From NCBI RefSeq assembly GCF_002930615.1, contig NZ_PSNX01000002.1:280069-344068 (forward strand): DNA of 64,000 nt, given 5' to 3'. This stretch comes from Caldimonas caldifontis. Its GTDB lineage: Bacteria > Pseudomonadota > Gammaproteobacteria > Burkholderiales > Burkholderiaceae_C. Below are positions 35,121 through 44,495 of this stretch, piece after piece. The notes under the pieces were generated by a model. It ran no database searches. It had not been told where the DNA came from and saw nothing but the letters and a program-made list of their open reading frames with translations. Position 1 is the first letter of the stretch. Each line of letters opens with the position of its first letter. The translations under genes were made by a program, and so were the position numbers.

Positions 35121-38100
35121 ATGCCGTCCCGTCCGACACCGCAGCGCCAGCCCTTTGAGGGTCACAACCCCTACGTGCTCGACGAGGCCTCGGGGGTCAT
35201 GCGGCGCGCCGACGCACCGCCCTTCCGTTACAACGACGGCGATGCGGTCGAGATGGCCATCCACGGGATCATCTCCTCGTCGTCCGACGTGAGCTGCGGC
35301 TCGGACGATCTGGTCCGCCAGATCACCGACTGGCCCACGCTCTATCACCTCAGCGCTGCACGGGCCAATCTGTTGCGCCCCATCGAGCACCTGCTGCGTG
35401 GCAAGCGGGTCCTGGAACTGGGATCGGGGTGTGGCGCCATCAGCCGCTACCTTGGGGAACTCGACTGCGAACTGACCTGCGTGGAAGGCAGCCCGCGGCG
35501 AGCCTCCATCACGGCCCTGCGTTGCCGCGACCTGCCCAACGTGGCTGTTTTCAACGACAACTTCCAGGACTTTCAGCCTGACCAGCGCTACGACGTCGTG
35601 ACGCTCATCGGCGTGCTGGAGTACAGCCGCGCCTTCCTGACGGGCAAGGATCCCGTCGCCACGGCGCTCGATCTTGCACGCAGCTTCCTGAAGGAAGATG
35701 GCATCCTGCTCGTTGCCATCGAGAACAAGCTGGGATTGAAGTACTTGGCCGGCGCCCCGGAGGATCATCTCGGACTGCCGTTCTACGGCGTCCACGGCTT
35801 GTACGGGGACCGTACCCCGGTGACCTTCGGCCGGCGCGAACTGGAAGCGCTCATGCAGGCAGCCGGGTTCGCCCGCACCGACTTCTACTATCCCTACCCT
35901 GACTACAAACTGCCCAGCCTCGTGCTCACCGAGCAGGCCCTTGGACAACCCGCCGCCGTCTTGCGCAACCTGGTGTCAACCTGCCATGCCCCGGATCAGG
36001 CCCAGCCCTACATTCGCACGTTCTCCGAGAACGCTGCGCTGCTGGCTCTCGCGGACAACCGGCTCCTGGGAGAACTGGCCAACTCCTTTCTCGTGGTGGC
36101 TGCTGCGCGCAGCGCCCCCCGCACCGGCGGCGACCGGGATCTGGCCTTTGTCTATTCCGATGGCCGCAGGAAGGCTTACCGCAAGGAGGTCGCCCTGCAG
36201 GCAGGCGAGAATGGGGTGGTGGTGCGGCGACGCCTGCTTCACGCAGGGCCCACACCCGAGGGCATGCGATTTCCCGAAGAAGAGCCTCTGGTCGAGGGAG
36301 AAAGCTTGTTCAACGGGCTGCTTTCCGTGGTCAACCGGGCGGGTTGGTGCATTGCGGACCTGGTCGCCTGGTACCGTCCCCTGATGTCTGCGTTGCAGTC
36401 CGCTGCACATGGCCCGTGTGTGCCGCCCGACCACCTCGATGCCACCCCCTTCAACTTCCTCATCGATGCCGAGGGTCGGGGCCGCCTCATCGATCTTGAG
36501 TGGGTCGACGGTGCAGGCGTCCCGCTTGAGCGAGTCGTCTTCCGGGGCTTCTATCACTCCCTGACCCGCGTGGGTTGCGTGGCTGCGCCTCGCGGCGACG
36601 TGCCAGCCGACATCGCAGAGATCAGTGCCAGGGCGACCAGCGAACTGCTGAACAGCCCTTGCGACCTCCAAGCCTTGCTGGATGCCGAGGCCATGCTGCA
36701 GAAGTCGGTCACGGTGTTTCAGCCGCAGCCCCAGGATTTCAGAACCCCCTTGCGCGTGCGCGGACAGATGCCGCATCCTGCAGCGGCTGCACAGCTCGAC
36801 CCTCCACGCCCCAAGCGCCTGGTCGACCTCGAGCAGATCGCTCCAAGCCAACGCAGGCAAGGGATGCCCCGCCTGGCGGTCGTCCTGCATCTCTTCTACC
36901 CGGAATACTGGGCCGATTTCGCACAGGCCCTGGCCGAACTGCCGGAGGGAACAGACCTCTACATCACGACACCCGCGGACAAGCTCCTCCTGGCGAGCAA
37001 GCTGGTCCAGGCGGATTTCCCGCAGGCTCGCATCCGGGCCTGCGAGAACCGGGGGCGCGACGTGGCCCCGCTGATCGAACTGCTGCGCACCGAGCCGCTG
37101 GACCGCTACGACTACGTGCTCAAGCTCCACACCAAGCGCTCTCCCCACCTGTCTCCCGGACAGGGCGAACGCTGGCGGCGCTCCCTGCTGCAGTCGCTGG
37201 TCCCCAGCCGCCGGGTGGCGGATCTGCTGGAGCACCTGGAGCGCCACCCCCAGGTGGGGCTGGCGGCACCGGCCCAGTGGCTGGTGAGCCTGCGCAACAC
37301 GGCCGGCTACGCCAAGAACCTGCCCACCCTCAAGCTCTGGGCCGCTCGCCTGGGATTCGAGGTGGAGGCCGGCGACTACGCGTTCGCCGCCGGCACGATG
37401 TTCTGGATGCGCGGCTGTGTGCTGGCCGAACTGCGCCGCCTCGACATCCAGGCGGCTGATTTCGAACCCGAAGCCGGGCAGCTGGATGGCACCCTGGCCC
37501 ATGCGCTCGAGCGGCTCATGCCCTTGCTGGCCTTCAAGTGCGGCCTGGACGTGGCGCCACTGCCGGCCGACCTGTCCAGCCCCTCCGAGGAGCCGGGCGC
37601 CAAGACCCTGGAGGAGTGGCTCGGCAGCCGCCGTTTCACCCCGAGCCAGGAAGACCAGATCCGCGAACGGCTGGAGAGCCAGGAGGGCGGCCCGCGCCTG
37701 GCCGTGATCGTGCAGGCCACCGACGGCTCGCGCGAGCGCCTGGTGGACACCCTGAACAGCCTGGAACACGCCCGCCGCCTGGGCCTGCGCACCACGGTCA
37801 CGGTGATCATCCCCCCGGGGCTGGACGCGCAAGCCCTGCCCGGCACACCCCGGCTGACTTCGGCAATGCCCGGGGAGACCGTCGCGGCCTTCAACCGGGC
37901 GGCGGCGGACTGCGACGCCGACTGGATCATGCTGGCCCGCAGCGGCGAGGTCTTCACGCCCAACGGCCTGACCGTGCTGGCCCTGGACCTCATCGGCGCG
38001 CAAGGATGCCGCGCCGTCTATGCCGACGAGCTCTACCGCGGTGCCGACGGTGCCCTGGGCGCGGCCTTCCGGCCCGACTTCAACCTCGACCTCCTGCTGA

Positions 38101-40274
38101 GCTTTCCTGCGGCGATGGCCGCGCACTGGTGGTTCCAGCGCGACCATTTCCTGGCACTGGGCGGCCTGGATGCCCAATTCGGCGACGCCGCCGAGTTCGA
38201 CCTGCTGCTGCGCCTGGTGGAACACGGCGGCCTGGCGGGCCTGGGCCACGTGGCCGAACCCCTGCTGATCGCCGACACCCCATCGGCCGCCGATCAGGCT
38301 GGCGAACGCGCCGCACTGCAGCGCCACCTGCAGGCGCGAGGCTACGCGCAGGCCCGGGTGCACCAGGACCTGCCCCGGCAGTACCGCATCGAGTACGGCC
38401 ATGCTGCCCAACCGCTGGTGAGCATCATCATCCCGACACGTGACCAGTTGCCCCTGCTGCAGCGCTGCGTCGAGAGCCTGCTGGAGAAGACCGCCTATCC
38501 GAACTACGAGCTGCTGATCGTCGACAACCAGAGCGAGACCGAGGAGGCCCGCCAATGGCTGGACGGCGTGGCCGGCATGGGCGACGAGCGCGTGCGGGTC
38601 CTGCGCTACCCCCACCCCTTCAACTTCTCGGCCATGAACAACCTGGCGGTCGAGCAGGCCCGCGGCGACTACCTCGTGCTGCTCAACAACGACACCGCCA
38701 TCATCGAGCCCGGCTGGCTCGACGCCCTGCTCAACCACGCCCAGCGCCCCGAGGTGGGCGCCGTGGGGGCCAAGCTGCTCCATCCGGACGGCACGGTCCA
38801 GCATGCCGGCGTGGTGCTGGGCCTGCGCGGCCCGGCCGAGCACCCCTTCCTCGGGGAGGCGATGGACGCGCATGGCACCATGCAGCGCCTGCGCGTCGAC
38901 CAGAACTACAGCGCGCTCACGGCCGCCTGCCTGATGGTGCGCAAGTCGCTCTACCAGGAGGTGGGCGGCCTCGACGAGGGCGATTTCAAGGTCTCGTACA
39001 ACGACGTGGACCTGTGCCTGAAGCTGGCGGCCGCCGGCTACCTCAACGTGTGGACACCACATGCCCTGGTGATGCATGAAGGCAGCGCCAGCCAGAAGCT
39101 CGTCGACGCGGGCGACCTGGACAGCCGCAAGGAGCGCTTCGCCGCCGAAAAGGACGCGCTGTACGCGAAGTGGCTGCCCCAGATCGCCCGTGACCCCGCC
39201 TACAACCCCAATCTTTCACTGCGCGGCAAGGGCTTCGAATACGAGGCCCGCAGCGACCTCGTCTGGCATCCGCTGGCCTGGCGGCCTGCTCCCGTGGTGC
39301 TGGCTCACATGGCCGACCGCTGGGGTTGCGGGCACTACCGGGTGATCCAGCCCTTCGAGGCCCTGTGCGAGGCCGGCCAGATCGAGGGCCTGCTGACGGA
39401 TGCGGCGCTGCTGCCGTCCGAGCTGGCGCGACTGGACCCCGACGTGATCGTGCTGCAACGCCAGATCGGCGAGCAGCGCCTGGAGGCCATGCGTCGCATG
39501 AAGGCCTACTCCCGCGCTTTCAAGGTCTACGAGCTGGACGACTACCTGCCCAACCTGCCACTCAAGAGTGCCTACCGCCAGGGCATCCCCAAGGACGCAC
39601 TGAAGTCCCTGCGCAAGGGCCTGGGCTACGTGGACCGCTTTGTCGTGTCCACCAACGCCCTGGCCGAGGCCTTCGAGGGCCTGCACCCCGACATCCGCAT
39701 CGTCAAGAACCGGCTGCCCGCCGCCTGGTGGTCCGGCTTCACACCGCAGCGGCTGCGCGGCCGCAAGCCCCGTGTCGGCTGGGCCGGCAGCGCCGGGCAT
39801 GCGGGCGACCTGGCCCTGATCATCGATGTGGTCAAGGCACTGGCCGAGGAGGTCGAATGGGTCTTCTTTGGCCTGTGTCCGGCCGAGATCCTCCCCTTCG
39901 TCCACGAAGTGCATGCGGGGGTGCCCATCGACAAGTACCCCGCCAAGCTCGCAAGCCTCGACCTGGACCTGGCGCTGGCCCCGCTGGAGCAGAACCTCTT
40001 CAACGAGTGCAAGAGCAACCTGCGCCTGATCGAGTACGGCGTGTGCGGCTACCCCGTGGTGTGCAGCGACATCCGCTGCTACCAGGAGGACGGCTTGCCA
40101 GTCACCCGGGTGAAGAACCGCTTCAAGGAATGGGTGGACGCCATCCGCATGCACACCCAGGACCTGAACGCCGCAGCCCGGGCCGGCGATGCCCTGCGCG
40201 AGCAGGTGCGTGCCCACTGGATGCTGGAAGGTGCTGCGCTGGACGCCTGGCGTGCGGCCTGGACCCAGCCCTGA
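35121..40274 (+). CDS. Giant methyltransferase / RgpF-like / multi-glycosyltransferase, probable flagellin glycosylation enzyme
   Basis: 1717 residues from the ATG at 35121, which has AGGAG seven bases upstream; an ATG at 35100 would add seven residues. Domains in order: SAM-dependent methyltransferase (LELGSGCG, 98-105); a poorly recognised segment with DATPFNFLIDAEGRGRLIDL near 445-465 that recalls kinase-like phosphotransferases; an RgpF/rhamnan-synthesis-like domain (about 580-835; RLAVVLHLFYPEYW, ACENRGRDVAPLI); a divergent GT2 domain (about 858-1090); a canonical GT2 (about 1097-1365; VSIIIPTRDQLPLL, LLNNDTAIIEPGW); and a GT-B-like domain (about 1388-1717; GWAGSAGHAGDL, SNLRLIEYGVCGYPVV). 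No membrane segment is seen, so it is cytoplasmic. Placement between flagellin genes and flhDC suggests it builds and methylates glycans on flagellin. Confidence 0.82.
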   Translation: MPSRPTPQRQPFEGHNPYVLDEASGVMRRADAPPFRYNDGDAVEMAIHGIISSSSDVSCGSDDLVRQITDWPTLYHLSAARANLLRPIEHLLRGKRVLELGSGCGAISRYLGELDCELTCVEGSPRRASITALRCRDLPNVAVFNDNFQDFQPDQRYDVVTLIGVLEYSRAFLTGKDPVATALDLARSFLKEDGILLVAIENKLGLKYLAGAPEDHLGLPFYGVHGLYGDRTPVTFGRRELEALMQAAGFARTDFYYPYPDYKLPSLVLTEQALGQPAAVLRNLVSTCHAPDQAQPYIRTFSENAALLALADNRLLGELANSFLVVAAARSAPRTGGDRDLAFVYSDGRRKAYRKEVALQAGENGVVVRRRLLHAGPTPEGMRFPEEEPLVEGESLFNGLLSVVNRAGWCIADLVAWYRPLMSALQSAAHGPCVPPDHLDATPFNFLIDAEGRGRLIDLEWVDGAGVPLERVVFRGFYHSLTRVGCVAAPRGDVPADIAEISARATSELLNSPCDLQALLDAEAMLQKSVTVFQPQPQDFRTPLRVRGQMPHPAAAAQLDPPRPKRLVDLEQIAPSQRRQGMPRLAVVLHLFYPEYWADFAQALAELPEGTDLYITTPADKLLLASKLVQADFPQARIRACENRGRDVAPLIELLRTEPLDRYDYVLKLHTKRSPHLSPGQGERWRRSLLQSLVPSRRVADLLEHLERHPQVGLAAPAQWLVSLRNTAGYAKNLPTLKLWAARLGFEVEAGDYAFAAGTMFWMRGCVLAELRRLDIQAADFEPEAGQLDGTLAHALERLMPLLAFKCGLDVAPLPADLSSPSEEPGAKTLEEWLGSRRFTPSQEDQIRERLESQEGGPRLAVIVQATDGSRERLVDTLNSLEHARRLGLRTTVTVIIPPGLDAQALPGTPRLTSAMPGETVAAFNRAAADCDADWIMLARSGEVFTPNGLTVLALDLIGAQGCRAVYADELYRGADGALGAAFRPDFNLDLLLSFPAAMAAHWWFQRDHFLALGGLDAQFGDAAEFDLLLRLVEHGGLAGLGHVAEPLLIADTPSAADQAGERAALQRHLQARGYAQARVHQDLPRQYRIEYGHAAQPLVSIIIPTRDQLPLLQRCVESLLEKTAYPNYELLIVDNQSETEEARQWLDGVAGMGDERVRVLRYPHPFNFSAMNNLAVEQARGDYLVLLNNDTAIIEPGWLDALLNHAQRPEVGAVGAKLLHPDGTVQHAGVVLGLRGPAEHPFLGEAMDAHGTMQRLRVDQNYSALTAACLMVRKSLYQEVGGLDEGDFKVSYNDVDLCLKLAAAGYLNVWTPHALVMHEGSASQKLVDAGDLDSRKERFAAEKDALYAKWLPQIARDPAYNPNLSLRGKGFEYEARSDLVWHPLAWRPAPVVLAHMADRWGCGHYRVIQPFEALCEAGQIEGLLTDAALLPSELARLDPDVIVLQRQIGEQRLEAMRRMKAYSRAFKVYELDDYLPNLPLKSAYRQGIPKDALKSLRKGLGYVDRFVVSTNALAEAFEGLHPDIRIVKNRLPAAWWSGFTPQRLRGRKPRVGWAGSAGHAGDLALIIDVVKALAEEVEWVFFGLCPAEILPFVHEVHAGVPIDKYPAKLASLDLDLALAPLEQNLFNECKSNLRLIEYGVCGYPVVCSDIRCYQEDGLPVTRVKNRFKEWVDAIRMHTQDLNAAARAGDALREQVRAHWMLEGAALDAWRAAWTQP

Positions 40275-40299
40275 GGCGACTTCCTTGTAAGAAGTTGCC
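40275..40299 (+). other. Hairpin after the glycosyltransferase gene
   Basis: GGCGACTTC (40275-40283) pairs with GAAGTTGCC (40291-40299), one G-T pair, with a seven-base loop, immediately after the stop codon. No T-run follows, so it is a weak terminator at best. The remaining 150 bases before flhD contain no promoter that I can defend. Confidence 0.35.
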
Positions 40300-40449
40300 T
40301 GACAAGGGCCTACGAAAACCGCGACACGCCGAACAGAAGGGACCTGATATCGGCTCTTTTCCGGTCTGCCTAAAGTTCATCCCACGGTGCAAGCGAAAGC
40401 AAGCCCAGGAAGACACAGCAAATCAACCGACCGACGAACGGAGCCGACC

Positions 40450-40779
40450 ATGAGCCAACAGACCGAACAGATCCTCGCCGAGATCCGCGAAGCCAACCTG
40501 TCCTACCTCATGCTGGCGCAGAACCTGATCCGCGCCGATCGCGCCGAGGCCCTGTTCCGCCTGGGCATCTCCGAGGAAACCGCCGACATGATCGCCGTGC
40601 TCAGCCCGGCCCAGATCATGCGCGTGGCCTCGGGCAACACCCTGCTGTGCCGCTTCCGCATGGACGACGATCTGGTCTGGGGCCTGTTGACCAACCACGG
40701 CAAGACGGCCGCCAACGACGCCACGTCCCGCCTTCACGCCAGCATCCTGATGGCCGGCCGCCATCAGGAAGCCGCCTGA
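40450..40779 (+). CDS. flhD: FlhD, flagellar master regulator subunit
   Basis: 109 residues from the ATG at 40450; the frame is open 21 codons upstream without homology. The protein has EIREANLSYLMLAQNLIRAD and FRLGISEETADMIAVLSPAQ, the FlhD dimer core. With FlhC it forms the D4C2 activator of middle flagellar operons. It lies 43 bases before flhC. FlhDC as master regulator is typical of enterobacteria and Burkholderiales, whereas polar flagellates such as Pseudomonas use FleQ. Confidence 0.96.
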   Translation: MSQQTEQILAEIREANLSYLMLAQNLIRADRAEALFRLGISEETADMIAVLSPAQIMRVASGNTLLCRFRMDDDLVWGLLTNHGKTAANDATSRLHASILMAGRHQEAA

Positions 40780-40822
40780 ACCCGCGCTGCCCGCCCTGCC
40801 ACGAACGCCGAGAGAGCCTGCC

Positions 40823-41359
40823 ATGCGTACCAAGAGCATCCTGACCGAAGCCCGCCAGATCGAACGCGCCGTCACGCTGATCCAGCTGGGAGCCCGCCTG
40901 CAGGTGCTCGAGTCCGAGACCGACCTGTCCTACGAGCGCCTGCTGCGCCTGTACAAGGAAGTGGCCGGCAAGTCGCCTTCCAAGGGCCAGCTGCCCTTCT
41001 CGACCGACTGGTTCATGACCTGGCAGCCCAACATCCACGCCTCGCTGTTTCTGAACATCCACGAATACCTGAACAAGGCCGTCGAACTCGACGAGATCGA
41101 CGTGGTCATCAAGGCCTACCGCCTCTACCTCGAGCAGACGCAGTCCCAGGGCCTGGAGCCCCAGCTGTCGATCACCCGCGCCTGGCGCCTGGTGAAGTTC
41201 GTGGACAACGGCATGCTGACCATGACGCCCTGCTCGAAGTGCGGTGGCCATTTCGTCACCCACCCGCACGAGATCGCCAAGCATTTCGTGTGCGGCATGT
41301 GCAACCCCCCGGCACGCGCCGGCAAGGGCAAGGCCAGCGGCGGCCTGCAGCTGCACTGA
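40823..41359 (+). CDS. flhC: FlhC, flagellar master regulator subunit
   Basis: 178 residues. Four cysteines, Cys137/Cys140 (CSKC) and Cys157/Cys160 (CGMC), form the structural zinc site of FlhC. The helical N-terminal part (RQIERAVTLIQLGARLQVLE) contacts DNA and FlhD. With FlhD it activates the flg, flh and fli operons that carry candidate boxes in this window. A strong terminator follows the stop by about 45 bases, so motAB is transcribed separately. Confidence 0.96.
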   Translation: MRTKSILTEARQIERAVTLIQLGARLQVLESETDLSYERLLRLYKEVAGKSPSKGQLPFSTDWFMTWQPNIHASLFLNIHEYLNKAVELDEIDVVIKAYRLYLEQTQSQGLEPQLSITRAWRLVKFVDNGMLTMTPCSKCGGHFVTHPHEIAKHFVCGMCNPPARAGKGKASGGLQLH

Positions 41360-41402
41360 GTTTCCTGCTGTCTCCTCCTGAGCGCCCCCGCGGCGCCTTG
41401 AT

Positions 41403-41432
41403 CACGGGCTCCTCGCGAGCCCGTGCTTTTTT
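41403..41432 (+). terminator. Rho-independent terminator after flhDC
   Basis: Nine-base stem CACGGGCTC (41403-41411) and GAGCCCGTG (41417-41425), loop CTCGC, followed by C and six T. It separates flhDC from motAB. Confidence 0.88.
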
Positions 41433-41447
41433 GGCATGTTGTGTACC

Positions 41448-41474
41448 TCAAGTCGGCCGCCCACAGGTCGATAT
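41448..41474 (+). promoter_or_regulatory. Sigma-28 promoter for motAB-cheYZ
   Basis: TCAA (41448-41451), a 15-base spacer, then GTCGATAT (41467-41474). It is the same pattern as the flgM promoter and lies 77 bases before the motA ATG, directly after the flhDC terminator. Confidence 0.68.
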
Positions 41475-41551
41475 CCCTTGGGAACCCGGTTCAAGCGCGA
41501 GGCCTGCGGCATCTTCCGCGGCGCGCGGCCCCACCAGGAAAGACCTGCAAC

Positions 41552-42415
41552 ATGTTCGTCATCATCGGCTACATCGTGGCGCTGGGCTGCATCTTCGGCG
41601 GCTTCATCATCCACGGCGGCAACATCGGCGTCGTGCTCGCCGCGCTGCCCATCGAGACCATGGTGATCGTGGGGGGAGCCTTTGGCGCCTTCATCGTGAA
41701 CAACCAGCCCAAGGTGCTCAAGGCCACATTTGCCGCCATCCCCAAGCTGTTGTCGGGCTCCAAGTACACCAAGGCGCGCTACATGGAACTGATGGCGCTG
41801 CTCTACGAGATCCTGCAGAAGGCTCGCAAGGAAGGCCTGATGGCGATCGAGAAGGACGTGGAAACCCCCCACGAATCCCCTCTCTTCAAGAAGTACACCA
41901 CGGTGGGCAACGATCATCATGTCGTTGAGTTCATCACGGACTACCTGCGCATGATGGTTTCGGGCAATCTCAACGCCCACGAGATCGAAGCGCTGATGGA
42001 CAGCGAAATCGAGACCCACCATCACGAGGCCCATGCCCCGGCGGCCGCCATCCAGCGCGTGGCCGGCGGCCTGCCGGCCTTTGGCATCGTCGCGGCGGTG
42101 CTGGGCGTGGTCAACACCATGGCTTCCGTCGGTCAGCCACCACAGGTGCTGGGTGGCATGATCGGCTCGGCCCTGGTGGGCACTTTCCTGGGCATCCTGC
42201 TGGCCTACGCCATCGTCGAGCCGCTGGCCGGCCTGCTGGAGCAGAAGAACGATGAAGGCACCAAGGAGCTGCAGTGCATCAAGACCACCCTGCTGGCCAG
42301 CATGCAGGGCTACGCACCGCAGATCGCGGTGGAGTTCGGCCGCAAGGTCCTGTACTCCACCGAACGCCCCAGCTTCTCGGAGCTGGAAGGCCACGTCAAG
42401 GGCAAGAAGGCCTGA
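41552..42415 (+). CDS. motA: MotA, flagellar motor stator subunit
   Basis: 287 residues from the ATG at 41552, where homology starts (MFVIIGYIVALGCIFGGFII). Four membrane segments are visible, two near the N-terminus and two near 170-230 (FGIVAAVLGVVNTMASVG and LGILLAYAIVEPLAGLL). The large cytoplasmic loop between them carries the charged residues that contact FliG. MotA and MotB form the proton-driven stator. It begins the motA-motB-cheY-cheZ transcript behind a sigma-28 promoter. Confidence 0.97.
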   Translation: MFVIIGYIVALGCIFGGFIIHGGNIGVVLAALPIETMVIVGGAFGAFIVNNQPKVLKATFAAIPKLLSGSKYTKARYMELMALLYEILQKARKEGLMAIEKDVETPHESPLFKKYTTVGNDHHVVEFITDYLRMMVSGNLNAHEIEALMDSEIETHHHEAHAPAAAIQRVAGGLPAFGIVAAVLGVVNTMASVGQPPQVLGGMIGSALVGTFLGILLAYAIVEPLAGLLEQKNDEGTKELQCIKTTLLASMQGYAPQIAVEFGRKVLYSTERPSFSELEGHVKGKKA

Positions 42416-42427
42416 TCGGGGTCCATC

Positions 42428-43402
42428 ATGGCAGGCGATTCCAAGAAACTGCAGCCGATCATCGTCAAGAAGATCAAGAAGGGCGGCCATGCCCATCATG
42501 GCGGCGCCTGGAAGATCGCCTACGCCGACTTCGTGACGGCCATGATGGCCTTCTTCCTGCTGATGTGGCTGCTGGGCTCCACCACCGAGGGTGACCGCAA
42601 GGGCATTGCCGACTACTTCTCGTCGCCCCTGAAGATCGCCCTGCTCAGCGGCGGCAGCGGTGCGGGCGATGCCTCCCATGTGATCAAGGGCGGTGGCACC
42701 GATCTCACTCGCACCACCGGCCAGGTGCGCAACGGCGACATCGAGGCCGAGCGCAAGACCATCAACCTGCAGGCGCTCAAGGAACAGGCTGCCCGCGAGG
42801 AAGCGGCCAGCCTGGAGGGACTGAAGCAGCGGATCGAGCAATCCGTCACGAACAACCCGCTCCTGGTGCAGTTCCGGTCACAAATCCGCATCGACATCAC
42901 GCAAGATGGCCTGCGCATCCAGATCGTCGATGAGCAGAACCGACCGATGTTCGACTCGGGCAGCGCGCTGGTGAAGGACTACATGCGCACCATCCTGCGC
43001 GAGATCGGCAAGGTGCTGGCGGAAGTGAGCAACAAGGTGACGCTGGCCGGCCATACCGACGCGGCTCCCTACAGCAGCGGTGAACGCGGCTACAGCAACT
43101 GGGAGCTCTCGGCCGACCGGGCCAATGCCTCGCGCCGCGAGCTCGTGGCTGGCGGCCTGCGTGAAGGCCAGGTGGTGCGGGTGCTGGGCCTGGCCTCGAG
43201 TTCATTGCTGGACAAGGACAACGCGCTCAACCCGGTCAACCGGCGCATCAGCATCATCGTGATGAACAAGGATGCCGAGGAACGCTTCGAGCGTGGCGGC
43301 GACATCGAGGCCGGCTCGGCCCCCGCAGTGACCGAGGCCCTGCCCACGCCCACTGCCCCGCCCGTCGGCGAGAACTTCAGTTTTCCGGCGCCCGGCCGAT
43401 AA
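42428..43402 (+). CDS. motB: MotB, flagellar motor stator subunit
   Basis: 324 residues. After a basic, His-rich N-terminus comes one membrane segment, YADFVTAMMAFFLLMWLLG, with the proton-binding Asp34. The periplasmic C-terminal OmpA-like domain (VTLAGHTDAAPYSSGERGYS, NWELSADRANASRRELV) anchors the stator to peptidoglycan. The gap to motA is 12 bases. The Asp in the membrane and absence of sodium-type PomB features suggest proton coupling, which remains an inference. Confidence 0.97.
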   Translation: MAGDSKKLQPIIVKKIKKGGHAHHGGAWKIAYADFVTAMMAFFLLMWLLGSTTEGDRKGIADYFSSPLKIALLSGGSGAGDASHVIKGGGTDLTRTTGQVRNGDIEAERKTINLQALKEQAAREEAASLEGLKQRIEQSVTNNPLLVQFRSQIRIDITQDGLRIQIVDEQNRPMFDSGSALVKDYMRTILREIGKVLAEVSNKVTLAGHTDAAPYSSGERGYSNWELSADRANASRRELVAGGLREGQVVRVLGLASSSLLDKDNALNPVNRRISIIVMNKDAEERFERGGDIEAGSAPAVTEALPTPTAPPVGENFSFPAPGR

Positions 43403-43441
43403 GCCAGCGAACGCCCACTTTTGCCTGCGAGGACGCTCCCC

Positions 43442-43834
43442 ATGAGTACCGCCACCGACCTGAAATTCCTCATCGTCGATGACTTCTCCACCATGCGCCG
43501 CATCGTGCGCGGCCTGCTCAAGGAGATCGGCTACAACAATGCCGAGGAAGCCGAAGACGGCGCCGTGGCATTGCAGATGCTGCAGAACAGCAACTTCGAT
43601 TTCGTGGTCAGCGACATCAACATGCCCAACATGAACGGTTTCGACCTGCTGGCCGCGATCAAGAAGGATGACAAGCTCAAGCACCTGCCGGTGCTGATGG
43701 TGACGGCCGAGGCGCGCAAGGAGGACATCGTGCGTGCCGCCCAGGACGGCGCCGCCGGCTACATCGTGAAACCCTTCACGAAAGCCACGCTGGAGGAAAA
43801 GGTCCAGAAGATCATGCAGAAGCTGGGCAAGTGA
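43442..43834 (+). CDS. cheY: CheY, chemotaxis response regulator (copy 1)
   Basis: 130 residues from the ATG at 43442. It is a single receiver domain: acidic pair Asp13-Asp14 ([12 protein letters not shown]), phosphorylated Asp58 in [10 protein letters not shown], Thr in VTAEA near 88 and Lys in YIVKPF. The sequence is close to enterobacterial CheY. CheY-P binds FliM and changes motor rotation. It sits between motB and cheZ, 39 and 10 bases away. A second, more divergent cheY lies next to cheA at 60519. Confidence 0.95.
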   Translation: MSTATDLKFLIVDDFSTMRRIVRGLLKEIGYNNAEEAEDGAVALQMLQNSNFDFVVSDINMPNMNGFDLLAAIKKDDKLKHLPVLMVTAEARKEDIVRAAQDGAAGYIVKPFTKATLEEKVQKIMQKLGK

Positions 43835-43844
43835 GGAGCCTCCC

Positions 43845-44474
43845 ATGAGCCATGCCCATGACCCCAAGCACGCCGCTGCGGCACTGACCACCTCGCCCGA
43901 GGTGTTCCAGCAGATCGGCGAGATGACCCGCAGCCTGCATGACACGCTGGCGCAACTGGGCTTCATGCCCAAGCTGGGCGAGATCACCGACAGCCTGCCC
44001 GATGCCCGCAGCCGCCTGACCTACATCGCCGAGAAGACCGGCGAGGCGGCCGAGAAGGTGCTGAACCTCGTGGATCAGGCCAAGGCCGAGCACGACCACA
44101 TCACGGCCGAGACGCGGCGCATGGCCCAGGCCATCGTCGCCGACCCGGTCAAGGCCGTGGCCAGCGGCGGGGTGATGAACTTCGTCAGCGACGTCGAGGC
44201 CACCACGGCCCGCATCGACCAGCACCTGACCGACATCATGATGGCCCAGGACTTCCATGACCTCACCGGCCAGGTGGTGGCCCGCGTCGTGAAGCTGGCC
44301 GCCGACATCGAGGACCAGCTCGTCAAGCTGCTGCTGCAAACCGCCCCGCCTGACCAGGTGCACAAGGTGGAGCAGACCTTCCTCAACGGCCCCGTGGTCA
44401 ACCCGCAAGGCCGCACCGACGTGGTGACCAACCAGGAACAGGTCGACGACCTGCTGGCCAGCCTGGGCTTCTGA
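43845..44474 (+). CDS. cheZ: CheZ, CheY-P phosphatase
   Basis: 209 residues. The catalytic motif AQDFHDLTGQVV supplies Asp139 and Gln143, which position water at the CheY phosphate. Long amphipathic helices form the four-helix dimer core. The C-terminal peptide QEQVDDLLASLGF is the CheY-binding tail. It ends the motAB-cheYZ transcript; the converging fliE gene stops 13 bases away. Confidence 0.96.
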   Translation: MSHAHDPKHAAAALTTSPEVFQQIGEMTRSLHDTLAQLGFMPKLGEITDSLPDARSRLTYIAEKTGEAAEKVLNLVDQAKAEHDHITAETRRMAQAIVADPVKAVASGGVMNFVSDVEATTARIDQHLTDIMMAQDFHDLTGQVVARVVKLAADIEDQLVKLLLQTAPPDQVHKVEQTFLNGPVVNPQGRTDVVTNQEQVDDLLASLGF

Positions 44475-44481
44475 GGCGGGG

Positions 44482-44495
44482 CGGTCTTCAGACCG
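44482..44495. other. Perfect dyad at the cheZ/fliE convergence
   Basis: CGGTCT and AGACCG flank TC, spanning the fliE stop codon. It could form a small hairpin in either transcript, but there is no T-run, so termination activity is uncertain. Confidence 0.3.

Noticed and set aside
35976..39077. A very long open frame (over 1000 codons) antisense to the giant glycosyltransferase
   Set aside because: It is His/Gln/Val-rich, has no domain or motif, and mirrors the GC-rich codon structure of the sense gene, which has clear domains.
40369..40400. TAAAGTTC upstream of flhD as a sigma-28 promoter
   Set aside because: The sequence 15 bases downstream (CAAGCGAA) does not match GCCGATAA, and a sigma-28 promoter for the master regulator would be unexpected.
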